Shown here: in pieces, positions 14,982 to 22,231 of the stretch
How positions within the stretch are numbered: position 1 is the first letter of the stretch
Layout: every line of letters begins with the position of its first letter
NCBI GenBank assembly: GCA_039197765.1
Contig: JBCCTX010000102.1
Span: forward strand, 1-22,317
Length of the DNA stretch: 22,317 nucleotides
Reading direction: 5' to 3'
Source: JBCCTX01 sp039197765
Lineage (GTDB): Bacteria > Bacteroidota > Bacteroidia > J057
Position numbers and translations under genes: made by a program
The notes under the pieces: generated by a model
What the model saw: the letters and a program-made list of their open reading frames with translations, nothing else
Database searches by the model: none
What the model was told of the DNA's origin: nothing

Positions 14982-15061
14982 GTCGGTGGTCCATGGTCTG
15001 TGGTTAGGATGTTTTGAGAATTACTCAAAACCAATAGCGCTACCGACCACTGACCACCGAT
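14982..15061. repeat. composite palindrome of heptamer repeats between two ompH genes
   Basis: The left arm has units GTCGGTG, GTCCATG and GTCTGTG (14982-15002); the right arm has the opposite orientation, TACCGAC, CACTGAC and CACCGAT (15041-15061). The arms share TCGGTGGTC and further matches, so they can pair over about 20 bases. Nested inside is a perfect 8-bp hairpin, GTTTTGAG (15011-15018) and CTCAAAAC (15024-15031), with a five-base loop. The whole unit of about 80 bases starts 14 bases after the ompH copy-3 stop. Confidence 0.7.
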
Positions 15062-15075
15062 CCATCAACTCCTCG

Positions 15076-15618
15076 TTAATTCCTACCCTGGTCGTCTCCT
15101 TCTTCAATCTTGTATCCCATCTCTGCAAGTACTTCCTTACTCATATCAAAGGTAGGGTTAACGAAAAGCCAGTTGACTTCTCCTGCTTTGTCAAAGACAA
15201 AGTCCAGGCGCTTTTTCCGCGATACAGCTTCTACGGCCTTGAAGACTTTATCTTGAATAGGGCGAATTTTACTCTCCTGTAATTTGAAGATTTCCCCCTC
15301 CTGGCCAAACTTGGTCTCACGGAATTCCTTGGCTTCACGCTCGGATTCGAAAATCTCTTCCTGACGCTCTTTGCGGGTTTCTTCTGTCATCAATACCTCA
15401 CCTGCCTGATACTCACTATACAGGCGCTCAATATCTTGGTACATTTTCTCTAAGTCCTCCTGCCAGCGCTCCGAGGCATCCTCTATCTCATCCTGAGCAG
15501 ACTGATACTCGGGAATATTACTCATTACATATTCTGAATCTATATATCCGATTCTCTGGGCAAATGTGGTAAGCCCCATTAGGCTAAACAGGGCAATAAG
15601 GGTGAATACTTTTTTCAT
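15076..15618 (-). CDS. OmpH/Skp family periplasmic chaperone, copy 3
   Basis: This 180-aa precursor starts MKKVFTLIALFSLMGLTTFAQ, a classic signal peptide; an in-frame ATG eight codons upstream is rejected because it would put a polar stretch before the signal. The mature part begins RIGYIDSEYVMSNIPEYQSAQ, followed by a strongly charged coiled coil (about residues 40-130) and the body segment KRLDFVFDKAGEVNWLFVNPTFDMSKEVLAEMGYK. It differs from copies 1 and 2 in the last 40 residues: it lacks the DGTG/DGSG...GPE motif and has the (W)LFVNP...DMS form usual for the first ompH behind bamA in Bacteroidota. It should act as a periplasmic holdase. It is separated from copy 2 by 234 bases that contain a palindrome. 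Confidence 0.93.
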   Translation of the reverse strand: MKKVFTLIALFSLMGLTTFAQRIGYIDSEYVMSNIPEYQSAQDEIEDASERWQEDLEKMYQDIERLYSEYQAGEVLMTEETRKERQEEIFESEREAKEFRETKFGQEGEIFKLQESKIRPIQDKVFKAVEAVSRKKRLDFVFDKAGEVNWLFVNPTFDMSKEVLAEMGYKIEEGDDQGRN

Positions 15619-15649
15619 TGTGCAAAATTTGAATGTCAACATGTACTAA

Positions 15650-15657
15650 CAAAGTTA
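15650..15657 (-). promoter_or_regulatory. candidate -7 promoter element for ompH copy 3
   Basis: On the minus strand TAACTTTG fits TAnnTTTG and lies 32 bases upstream of the chosen ompH copy-3 ATG. No -33 TTG at the usual distance was seen. Confidence 0.35.
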
Positions 15658-15923
15658 AAACGATTATCCATTTGTGCGGTATGTATGGCCCAAATGCATC
15701 TTAGTTTACGGAAAATTTGAGGGAAGTATGGGGGAAATATTAGGTATATGTACACGCTTGGTAGATGAAAAGGGGATTTGCAGTTGTCGGATACCATATA
15801 CCTATATCCAGTCGGTATACTGAATGATCAGTTTTTACAGGGATTATGTATAATTTTAATAAAATCCTAAATTGGGAATAATTGGGCAGTTCGTATAAAA
15901 TAGCTGAAATCAGATTACTTATT

Positions 15924-18059
15924 ATGTATCAAATTACTACTTTTTTAGGATATTTACTCCCAATGGTATGTATTATCATTGGCTGCCAAGGTCTTGATAA
16001 ACCTGCTTCAACTCAATTGCAGGCCCCGGATGCAAAGAAAGTTGACCACACTTTTCGAGAGTTCGATAATACACGAATAGATCCCTATCACTGGTTGAGC
16101 GACCCAGAAAATCCTGAGGTCATTTCTCTCCTTGAGGCTGAAAATGCTTTTTTAAAGCAAAAAATGTCCCATACAACGGCCTTACAGGAGGAATTACTGG
16201 AAGAAATAATCGGCAGAATCGAGAAAAAATATGAATCTCTCCCTACAAAACGCAATGGGTACTGGTATTATGTGCGTTACGAAGCTGAAAATGAATACCC
16301 CTTCTACTGTAGGAAAAAGGGAAGTTTAGAGGCTGAGGAGGAGATTCTGCTCAATGTAGAGGAAATGGCGAAGGGGCATGATGTATATCGTTTGTTTAGC
16401 TATTTTGTAAGCCCAGATAACCAAATGTTAGCCTATCTAGTAGACACTGCTGGGGATAGACGCAATACCTTGTACTTTAAACGGCTAGATACAGGTGAAA
16501 TGCTTCCTGATCAGATTCCCAACTGTTCATACAGTGGTGCTTGGGCAGATGACAACCAAACGTTTTTCTATACCTTAAATGATAAGACAGTTCGAAGTTA
16601 TCGAATAATGCGCCATCAACTTGGGTCGTCAAATAACCAGGATGTAGAAGTTTTCATTGAAAGAGATAGTACATTTTCCGTTGGGGTACGTCGTTCCACT
16701 GATAATAAGTTTGTTCTTATTGGATCTAGAAGTACCACCTCAGCGGAATATTGGTTTTTACCAGCGAATCAGCCCAAGGCACCTTCGCTGGTGATCCAGC
16801 CCAGGAAGGAAGGCTTAGAATACTCAGTAGATTCCTACACAGGGAAAGCGTTTCACATATATCACAATCACGAGGCGCAAAACTTCATGTTGTCTTCTGC
16901 TCCATTAGCAACACCTGGAATCGCAAATTGGGAAACGATAATTCCTCACAGAAAAGATATATACCTTAACGATTACACAGTAAAGGAAAAGTACCTGATT
17001 TTACAGGAGCGATCCAAAGCACTTGATCAGATTAAAGTTATAGATCGCAAAACCAAAGAGTCGTACTACATAGATTTTGGAGAAGAAGTTTACACAGCAA
17101 ATATGTATGCTTCGACAGATGAGTTTACCTCAGATAGCATTCGTTATTCTTACCAATCTTTGACGACTCCTAGTTCTACTTTTGACTACAATTTGACGTC
17201 CAAATCCAGGAAACTGTTGAAGGAAAATACGGTGATGGGAGGCTTCAAGAAAGAACTATATGAGACCAAACGGCTTTGGGTGAAAGCAAGGGATGGAAAA
17301 GAAGTACCTATGTCTATTGTGTATAGAAAAGATTTGTTTAAAAAAGATGGTAGTAATCCTTGTCTTATTTATTCGTATGGTTCCTATGGTGCTAGCACCA
17401 TGCCTTATTTTCGTTCAGAGGTCGTAAGTTTGCTAGATAGAGGCTTTGTTTATGCGTTGGCGCATATCCGGGGTGGTCAGGAGATGGGGCGTGCCTGGTA
17501 TGAAGATGGGAAACTTCTCAATAAGAAAAATACGTTTACAGATTTTATAGATTGTGCTCAACATCTGGTGAATGAGGGATATACAAATGAGGAAAAACTT
17601 TTTGCCATGGGGGCAAGTGCCGGAGGCATGCTTATGGGAGCCATTACCAATATGCGTTCCGATCTATTCAAAGGTATCATTGCCCTGGTACCCTGGATGG
17701 ATGTGATCAGTGATATGATGAATGAAGACCTACCACTCGTTACCTTGGAGTATGATGAATGGGGAGATCCTAGAGAAAAGACTTACTACGACTATATGTT
17801 ATCCTGGTCTCCCTATGATAATGTAGAAGACGCAGATTTTCCCGCTATCCTAGCTACAGGGGGACTCAACGATACCCAGGTTCCCTACTTCAGTCCTGCA
17901 AAATGGGTTCAGAAAGTTAGGGACCACAATCAGGGAACAGAGCCCATAATCTTTCAGGTGGAAATGGGAGCAGGTCATGGGGGTAAATCTGGTCGGTTTT
18001 CCAGACAAGAGCAGACATCCCTAATCTATGCATTTATGATTGACCTTTTAAAAGGGTGA
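15924..18059 (+). CDS. S9 family peptidase, oligopeptidase B-like lipoprotein
   Basis: This 711-aa serine peptidase of the prolyl oligopeptidase clan begins with a lipoprotein signal peptide whose lipobox ends IIGC (residues 15-18 region), so it is likely anchored in a membrane of the periplasm. The N-terminal beta-propeller part opens with DPYHWLSDPENPEV and continues with the oligopeptidase B pattern KRNGYWYYVRYEAENEYPFYCRKKG. The C-terminal alpha/beta hydrolase domain has Ser565 (GASAGG), Asp650 (GGLNDTQV) and His685 (GAGHGGKSG), an intact catalytic triad, plus YGSYGASTMPYF. It would cleave short peptides after basic or prolyl residues. The start was moved from a TTG at 15882 to the ATG at 15924, which gives the clean lipoprotein signal. 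It is divergent from the ompH genes and converges with the next gene. Confidence 0.93.
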   Translation: MYQITTFLGYLLPMVCIIIGCQGLDKPASTQLQAPDAKKVDHTFREFDNTRIDPYHWLSDPENPEVISLLEAENAFLKQKMSHTTALQEELLEEIIGRIEKKYESLPTKRNGYWYYVRYEAENEYPFYCRKKGSLEAEEEILLNVEEMAKGHDVYRLFSYFVSPDNQMLAYLVDTAGDRRNTLYFKRLDTGEMLPDQIPNCSYSGAWADDNQTFFYTLNDKTVRSYRIMRHQLGSSNNQDVEVFIERDSTFSVGVRRSTDNKFVLIGSRSTTSAEYWFLPANQPKAPSLVIQPRKEGLEYSVDSYTGKAFHIYHNHEAQNFMLSSAPLATPGIANWETIIPHRKDIYLNDYTVKEKYLILQERSKALDQIKVIDRKTKESYYIDFGEEVYTANMYASTDEFTSDSIRYSYQSLTTPSSTFDYNLTSKSRKLLKENTVMGGFKKELYETKRLWVKARDGKEVPMSIVYRKDLFKKDGSNPCLIYSYGSYGASTMPYFRSEVVSLLDRGFVYALAHIRGGQEMGRAWYEDGKLLNKKNTFTDFIDCAQHLVNEGYTNEEKLFAMGASAGGMLMGAITNMRSDLFKGIIALVPWMDVISDMMNEDLPLVTLEYDEWGDPREKTYYDYMLSWSPYDNVEDADFPAILATGGLNDTQVPYFSPAKWVQKVRDHNQGTEPIIFQVEMGAGHGGKSGRFSRQEQTSLIYAFMIDLLKG

Positions 18060-18105
18060 CAACCCTGATTAAGGGAATTTGAAGCCTAAGAGAAATAGTA
18101 AGAAC

Positions 18106-19155
18106 TCAATTATACAAATCATTTAACTTCTCCAACAAGGCCTCATACATCTCCTCCCTTCTCTCTTCTAAAGTACTTTTATTGTAAGCATACATCCCCT
18201 TCAAATTCTCCCAAGTATTACAGGGGTCGGTATAATCCCATTCGATATCTCCTGAATCATCCGTGTAATAATTCGGACGTGTATCGGGAAAAGGTTGGGC
18301 AAACTTCCCTGCCCAACTGCTCTGGGTCGGATCGTCAGGGTTGTGGTTTTCATCGATCAGATATAAAACCGTTGGCGTGTCTCCCACCCGGAAATACTGG
18401 GCCCAGGGATGGTCTTTGACCACGGTCTTGATATGGGCACCCATCGCCCCAAAGGTGGCAAGGGTATCAAACATTTCTGCCGGGCGAGTACCACTGAACA
18501 TACCATTGTAGGTCCAATTGTTCTCCAGCCACCACATCTGATGAAAACGAGGGTCATCGTATATGTCATTTCTCCCTGGACCATTCCAATTTACCACATT
18601 GCAATCTGTTCCTGCAACTTCATCTTTGGGCCCATACTTTCGACCGGTGCCGATGGTCAATACACGTACTTTGTCTGCAATTTCTGGATGTTCAAACAAG
18701 GTTTGCCTGAAGGTCTTCATCTGACCCCAAATCAGGATATATAAGGGCTCAGAGCTTGCCATAGCTTCTTGGTAAATCAATTCTACAGCGAGGCTATCAT
18801 TTGGGGCCGTTCGATTGCGTAGGGTGTCTGGCATAGGATATCCTTTCTGGGCAAACTCAAACTGCTTAAAATCGGATTCATATGCTTCTAACCCCTCCAT
18901 AGCAGCCTCATAGCCCTTGCCTGTCCAGTAGTCAGGTACCAAGCCCCGTATATCCAGCACATCTGCGTACCAGAGTACGTGAATCCAAGATTGCTTGTCA
19001 TCAGGATCACCTCCGGCATTGTTGATATCGGTAAGAATTATGACAGGGATTTTTCGTGCAGGCTGGAAGTCTACTTGCTGATTCTGTTCTACCTGAGGAG
19101 AACAGCTGAAACCCAGCAAAACCCAAAGCATTAAAAGGGAGTACATTCTTTCCAT
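18106..19155 (-). CDS. DUF1593 nucleoside-hydrolase-like lipoprotein
   Basis: This 349-aa protein begins with a lipoprotein signal peptide, with Cys18 in the lipobox LGFSC. The mature part starts with KIPVIILTDINNAGGDPDDKQSWIHVLWYADVLDIRGLVP (D43, D50, D52 and D53), the metal-binding entry of the Sde182/DUF1593 nucleoside-hydrolase-like family, in which Asp-rich clusters bind Ca2+. VLTIGTGRKYGP and TDCNVVNWNGPGRNDIYDDP follow, also typical. Members often occur as secreted carbohydrate- or nucleoside-processing proteins, sometimes fused to cellulose-binding domains; no extra domain is present here, so this is the plain form. The substrate is unknown. The gene converges with the oligopeptidase gene (46 bases) and lies 107 bases after the S41 gene on the same strand. 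Confidence 0.82.
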   Translation of the reverse strand: MERMYSLLMLWVLLGFSCSPQVEQNQQVDFQPARKIPVIILTDINNAGGDPDDKQSWIHVLWYADVLDIRGLVPDYWTGKGYEAAMEGLEAYESDFKQFEFAQKGYPMPDTLRNRTAPNDSLAVELIYQEAMASSEPLYILIWGQMKTFRQTLFEHPEIADKVRVLTIGTGRKYGPKDEVAGTDCNVVNWNGPGRNDIYDDPRFHQMWWLENNWTYNGMFSGTRPAEMFDTLATFGAMGAHIKTVVKDHPWAQYFRVGDTPTVLYLIDENHNPDDPTQSSWAGKFAQPFPDTRPNYYTDDSGDIEWDYTDPCNTWENLKGMYAYNKSTLEERREEMYEALLEKLNDLYN

Positions 19156-19220
19156 AAGTAGGAAATTAACAAAGAATCCCCAATTTCTCCTGCGAGATAT
19201 GTTTGCTACAATCTCAACTT

Positions 19221-19261
19221 GGCTTATAAACCATGGACCACGGACTACCGACGGATAAGCC
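19221..19261. repeat. hairpin with heptamer repeats in its loop, at the S41 stop codon
   Basis: Perfect 7-bp arms GGCTTAT (19221-19227) and ATAAGCC (19255-19261) enclose a 27-base loop that holds reverse-strand heptamers CCATGGA, CCACGGA and CTACCGA (about 19231-19251). The right arm ends two bases from the S41 stop codon (19263-19265). It may act as a terminator for the S41 transcript (minus strand). Confidence 0.6.
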
Positions 19262-19262
19262 C

Positions 19263-20333
19263 CTACTCCCTCAGTCTTCTCAAAGCCGCCTCCAAAATGG
19301 TATCGGTTCCTCTTGCCTCATCAGTAGGAGAGAGGTCTACCCGAATTGCAGGAGGGATCCCATCTTCTATGTTAAAGGCTACCTGTTCGTTATTAGTAGA
19401 ATCTGTTAGTAAAATGAAGGATTGGGTATTAGATACACGCATTTGCCAGCCATTGGCAAGTTCAGTAAAGGAAGGGGTGCCTCCTCCTCCACCAGTTGTA
19501 TCTCCTAGGACCGTAACTTGGGGGAGAGCACCCATCGTCATAACGAAACGATTTGTAGCACTGTAGCACCTCCGGTTCGTTAGCACAAAGACAGGCTTTG
19601 TGTAAGGGTCATCGCGTTGAGAAGTGAGGGTAATGCCGAAGAGATCTCCAAAGTCATTGCGATTTGGGCCATTTCTTCTTCGGAAAATACCCACTGTCCG
19701 GTCCTCTGCAACAAAATGTCCAGCAATTCGGTTTACGTTGCTTGTTGCTCCTCCTCCATTATTTCTCACATCTATAATGAGTCCCCTTTTATCTTGGACC
19801 TTATTCAAAATAAAGTCCATGTCCTCACTTTCGACCAAGCTACTGAAGCTGCCGTAATACATATAGCCTACATCTCCAAAATCGCGGTAAACAAAAGGGC
19901 CTACAAACTGCTCCTCTTGATTGAAATAGTTTCGCTCTAGCAGACTGTAGTCAAAATTTTCTGGGGAATTCAGGTACCATTCCCAGTTGCGGGAGCGATC
20001 GAAGTTAGATCGTAGGTTTACATGCCCATCTCTGAGCACGAAGAGCATGTCAGCCAAAATTTCAAACAAAGCCTCTTCTGAAGTGCTGGAGGTCACCTGA
20101 GGGCGGTAGGTAGAATATTGTTGATCCCAATCGATATTTTTAAACTCAAAGAAAGAGTACTCCTGATCGGCGAAGTTCCAGGCCTCATCAAAAATACTTT
20201 CTGGATCTGTAGTCGGAGGGTCCAGAAAGGCTTCCTCACAGCCCCACAATACAACTACCATAAGGCCGAGAATGGCGAGCCACTTATATGAAAAGTTTAG
20301 CGAAAATGATGTGAAAATATACTTCATCTGCAT
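19263..20333 (-). CDS. S41 family peptidase lipoprotein (tail-specific protease-like)
   Basis: This 356-aa secreted peptidase has a signal peptide with a lipobox at Cys32 (VVLWGC), so it is probably a periplasmic or outer-membrane lipoprotein. The helical N-terminal region runs to RDGHV (101-105), the conserved entry to the S41 core. LIIDVRNNGGG (185-195) is the family hallmark, and S258 in RRCYSATNRF is the candidate nucleophile of the Ser-Lys dyad. GDTTGGGGGTPSF follows in the usual position. No PDZ domain is seen between the N-terminal helices and the core, so substrate choice may differ from CtpA. It ends in polar residues. The start could also be the ATG at 20327. The role is presumably turnover of envelope or signalling proteins; the target is not evident. 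It sits in a same-strand run with an outer-membrane protein gene upstream and the DUF1593 gene downstream. Confidence 0.87.
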   Translation of the reverse strand: MQMKYIFTSFSLNFSYKWLAILGLMVVVLWGCEEAFLDPPTTDPESIFDEAWNFADQEYSFFEFKNIDWDQQYSTYRPQVTSSTSEEALFEILADMLFVLRDGHVNLRSNFDRSRNWEWYLNSPENFDYSLLERNYFNQEEQFVGPFVYRDFGDVGYMYYGSFSSLVESEDMDFILNKVQDKRGLIIDVRNNGGGATSNVNRIAGHFVAEDRTVGIFRRRNGPNRNDFGDLFGITLTSQRDDPYTKPVFVLTNRRCYSATNRFVMTMGALPQVTVLGDTTGGGGGTPSFTELANGWQMRVSNTQSFILLTDSTNNEQVAFNIEDGIPPAIRVDLSPTDEARGTDTILEAALRRLRE

Positions 20334-20423
20334 TCACAAAAAAGTTAGTTCCAAAATGAATTTACCTAATACCCTCATTCCCCTATATCTCTAGCCCCTT
20401 CTCCAAGGATTTAGTTTTTCTCC

Positions 20424-21275
20424 TCATAGCTTAACTAAAAAGACAAATAAAACTTGATGTGTGGCTACGCGAACATCGTGTATCTCCGATTCGTTGAGGC
20501 TGTAGAAATCCCAAGTGTAGGACAGGCGAACCCTGTTGGGACTATTTCGACCAATGTTTTGGCTGATGCCCACCTCAGAGAGAATTCGCGTGAAGGTTCC
20601 AATAGGTGCAAAAGAGTGATCCATCCCATCGCTAGATAAGGAGTAGGTAGGTAAGCGGTTGACATAGGTGGCAAGGGGAAACGTAATGCGGTAATCCCAC
20701 GCCCCCTCACGAGGGATCTTAAGCTTCCCCGACCAGTGAGAAGCGACTCCTAGGGAAGCCAATCCATCCCAGGTAATCCCACTGTTCGAAAGTCTTGTAT
20801 TCCATCGAAAGTTGTAAAGCCCTGTAAAGGCTCCTCCCAATCGCCACAAAATTTTGTCATTTGCGAGCCTCCGGAAGTCCCTTAGGTAGTGATAGTTGAT
20901 GTCTGCACGCCAATTTTGTATCTGGCTTTCATCGTGCTCAGGGGAGAGAAAGGCAAATTGGCCTCCGGCAAGATCAACTTCGTGAAGACCTTTTGGGGTT
21001 TCAGAGATGTAAGTGAGGTTTAATTTTCCCCCTATACCATCAAAAACACTTGACTGCATCCGGGTATCCTGGACTTGGGAATAGATTCCTCCTGTTTCTA
21101 CTCCAAAGAATCGAACTTTTTGAAAACGACGAGTAAGCTTTCTAGCTTTCTTGAGTTGTCGTTTTTCCTGTTTTAATTCTTTCTTACTTCGCTTTACTTC
21201 TTGGCCGTATCCATAACTTCCTAATGATAACAAGAATATACCCGACAAGAAAATCTTTACGTAAAAGTACCTCAT
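20424..21275 (-). CDS. putative outer-membrane beta-barrel protein
   Basis: This 283-aa protein has no family I can name. It starts with a signal peptide (about residues 1-25, ending GYGQ), followed by a basic stretch (KRSKKELKQEKRQLKKARKLTRR) that looks like a periplasmic linker or tether. From about residue 50 the chain is rich in alternating aromatic and polar residues, suggesting transmembrane strands: VDLAGGQFAFL, RADINYHYL, WDGLASLGVASHW, YRITFPLATYV, RVRLSYTWDFYSL. The C-terminus QVLFVFLVKL is hydrophobic but ends in Leu, not the usual Phe. The start is the ATG at 21275; an upstream TTG was rejected. Its job is unknown; a structural or transport barrel is plausible. The gene is divergent from the SDR gene (137 bases) and lies 90 bases upstream of the S41 gene on the same strand. 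Confidence 0.75.
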   Translation of the reverse strand: MRYFYVKIFLSGIFLLSLGSYGYGQEVKRSKKELKQEKRQLKKARKLTRRFQKVRFFGVETGGIYSQVQDTRMQSSVFDGIGGKLNLTYISETPKGLHEVDLAGGQFAFLSPEHDESQIQNWRADINYHYLRDFRRLANDKILWRLGGAFTGLYNFRWNTRLSNSGITWDGLASLGVASHWSGKLKIPREGAWDYRITFPLATYVNRLPTYSLSSDGMDHSFAPIGTFTRILSEVGISQNIGRNSPNRVRLSYTWDFYSLNESEIHDVRVATHQVLFVFLVKL

Positions 21276-21412
21276 AAAATGATAGATAATCTTAGGCAAA
21301 AATGGTTAATTTTTGAGGATAAACCCAGAACAGAATATCCCAAGGCTCGAAATGGATCTTAATTTAGAACAAAGGTTTTTAGCAAACAATGGAAAAATTT
21401 TAATTTATCCCT

Positions 21413-22105
21413 ATGAATGAATCCCCTCAAACTAGGCCCTTAGCAATAACCACTGGAACAGGTGGAAATCTAGGAAAGGGCGTCGTGAGCGCCTTGCTAG
21501 CCGCAGAGTACAATGTATTGGGTACTATGCGGTATCACAAACACGTACCCGAATTAGAATCATTGCCAGGATTCACTAGGGGAATTCTAGATGTGTTAGA
21601 TGAATCAGCCTGTAGGGAATTTGTTGTGTCACTTAAGCGGCAGGTTCATATGACTGTTCTAATGGTAGGTGGTTTTCAAATGGGAGGAATCCGGGAAACT
21701 ACATGGGAGCAACTACAACGAATGGTTCAGATGAACTTCCAGAGCTGCTTTTTTCTAGCACAATCCTTTTTGGAAAAAATGAAACAGCAAGTCAATGGAG
21801 GACACATCGTGTTGATTGGAGCAACTCCTGCTTTGGATCCTATAAATGGTCGCTTTGCCTGGGCTTACACGCTTTCTAAATCGCTGGTCCACAATTTTGC
21901 AGCCATGTTAGATGCAGAAGGGAAGGAACATGGAGTAAGAACCCACCTCATTGTCCCCGGAATTATCGATACCCCCGTAAATCGTCAAGCTATGCCAGAT
22001 GCTGACTTCAGCACTTGGACAAAGCCGGAAGCCATAGGGAAAATCATCGCATTCTTAGGAACCAAAGAAGGACAAGTACTGCGCGAAACAGTATTGAAAG
22101 TATGA
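21413..22105 (+). CDS. SDR family NAD(P)-dependent oxidoreductase
   Basis: This 230-aa Rossmann-fold dehydrogenase has the nucleotide motif TGTGGNLG (residues 14-21), the TGxxGxxG variant, Asn108 in the fourth helix (MVQMNFQ), and the catalytic pair Tyr152 and Lys156 in YTLSK. The catalytic Ser usually found about 14 residues before Tyr is replaced by Thr138 in IGATPAL, an unusual change that can sometimes keep activity. The substrate loop PGIIDTPVN is conserved. The start is a clear ATG. The substrate is unknown; dihydropteridine reductase-like and 3-oxoacyl reductase-like activities are both possible. It is divergent from the outer-membrane barrel gene and is followed by repeats and a hairpin (22200-22218) near the right edge. 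Confidence 0.88.
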   Translation: MNESPQTRPLAITTGTGGNLGKGVVSALLAAEYNVLGTMRYHKHVPELESLPGFTRGILDVLDESACREFVVSLKRQVHMTVLMVGGFQMGGIRETTWEQLQRMVQMNFQSCFFLAQSFLEKMKQQVNGGHIVLIGATPALDPINGRFAWAYTLSKSLVHNFAAMLDAEGKEHGVRTHLIVPGIIDTPVNRQAMPDADFSTWTKPEAIGKIIAFLGTKEGQVLRETVLKV

Positions 22106-22136
22106 ATATTAAGCGGGAAATTATTGAGGGTTAATG

Positions 22137-22194
22137 GTCCGTGGTAAGGTAGTCGGTAGTCGGTAGTCCATAGTTAAATAGTCCATAGTCCATG
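22137..22194 (+). repeat. degenerate GTCGGTA/GTCCATA heptamer array
   Basis: Units run head to tail: GTCCGTG (22137-22143), a slipped unit, GTCGGTA twice (22152-22165), GTCCATA (22166-22172), an eight-base GTTAAATA, GTCCATA (22181-22187) and GTCCATG (22188-22194). The same unit family appears at 14982-15061 and 19231-19251. Nothing here looks coding. Confidence 0.8.
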
Positions 22195-22199
22195 GCAAC

Positions 22200-22218
22200 C
22201 TTTGATTGGAGATCAAAG
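22200..22218 (+). terminator. hairpin between the two arrays after the SDR gene
   Basis: CTTTGAT (22200-22206) and ATCAAAG (22212-22218) are perfect 7-bp arms with a five-base loop. No T-tract follows, and it is 94 bases after the SDR stop, so its role as terminator is uncertain. Confidence 0.4.
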
Positions 22219-22231
22219 TACACCTAATCAT

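Noticed and set aside
15785..15832. Short repeats (GTCGG...ATAC twice; ACTGA/TCAGT) upstream of the oligopeptidase gene
   Set aside because: Copies are short and imperfect, without period 7, and cannot be told from chance.
15882..15923. TTG start for the oligopeptidase gene
   Set aside because: It would bury the lipoprotein signal peptide that begins at the ATG at 15924.
18063..18075. CCCT/AGGG short hairpin between convergent oligopeptidase and DUF1593 genes
   Set aside because: Arms of four bases are too short to support a terminator.
20361..20390. Degenerate ACCTAAT-like units upstream of the S41 gene
   Set aside because: Units vary in length and content; too weak to include in the heptamer family.
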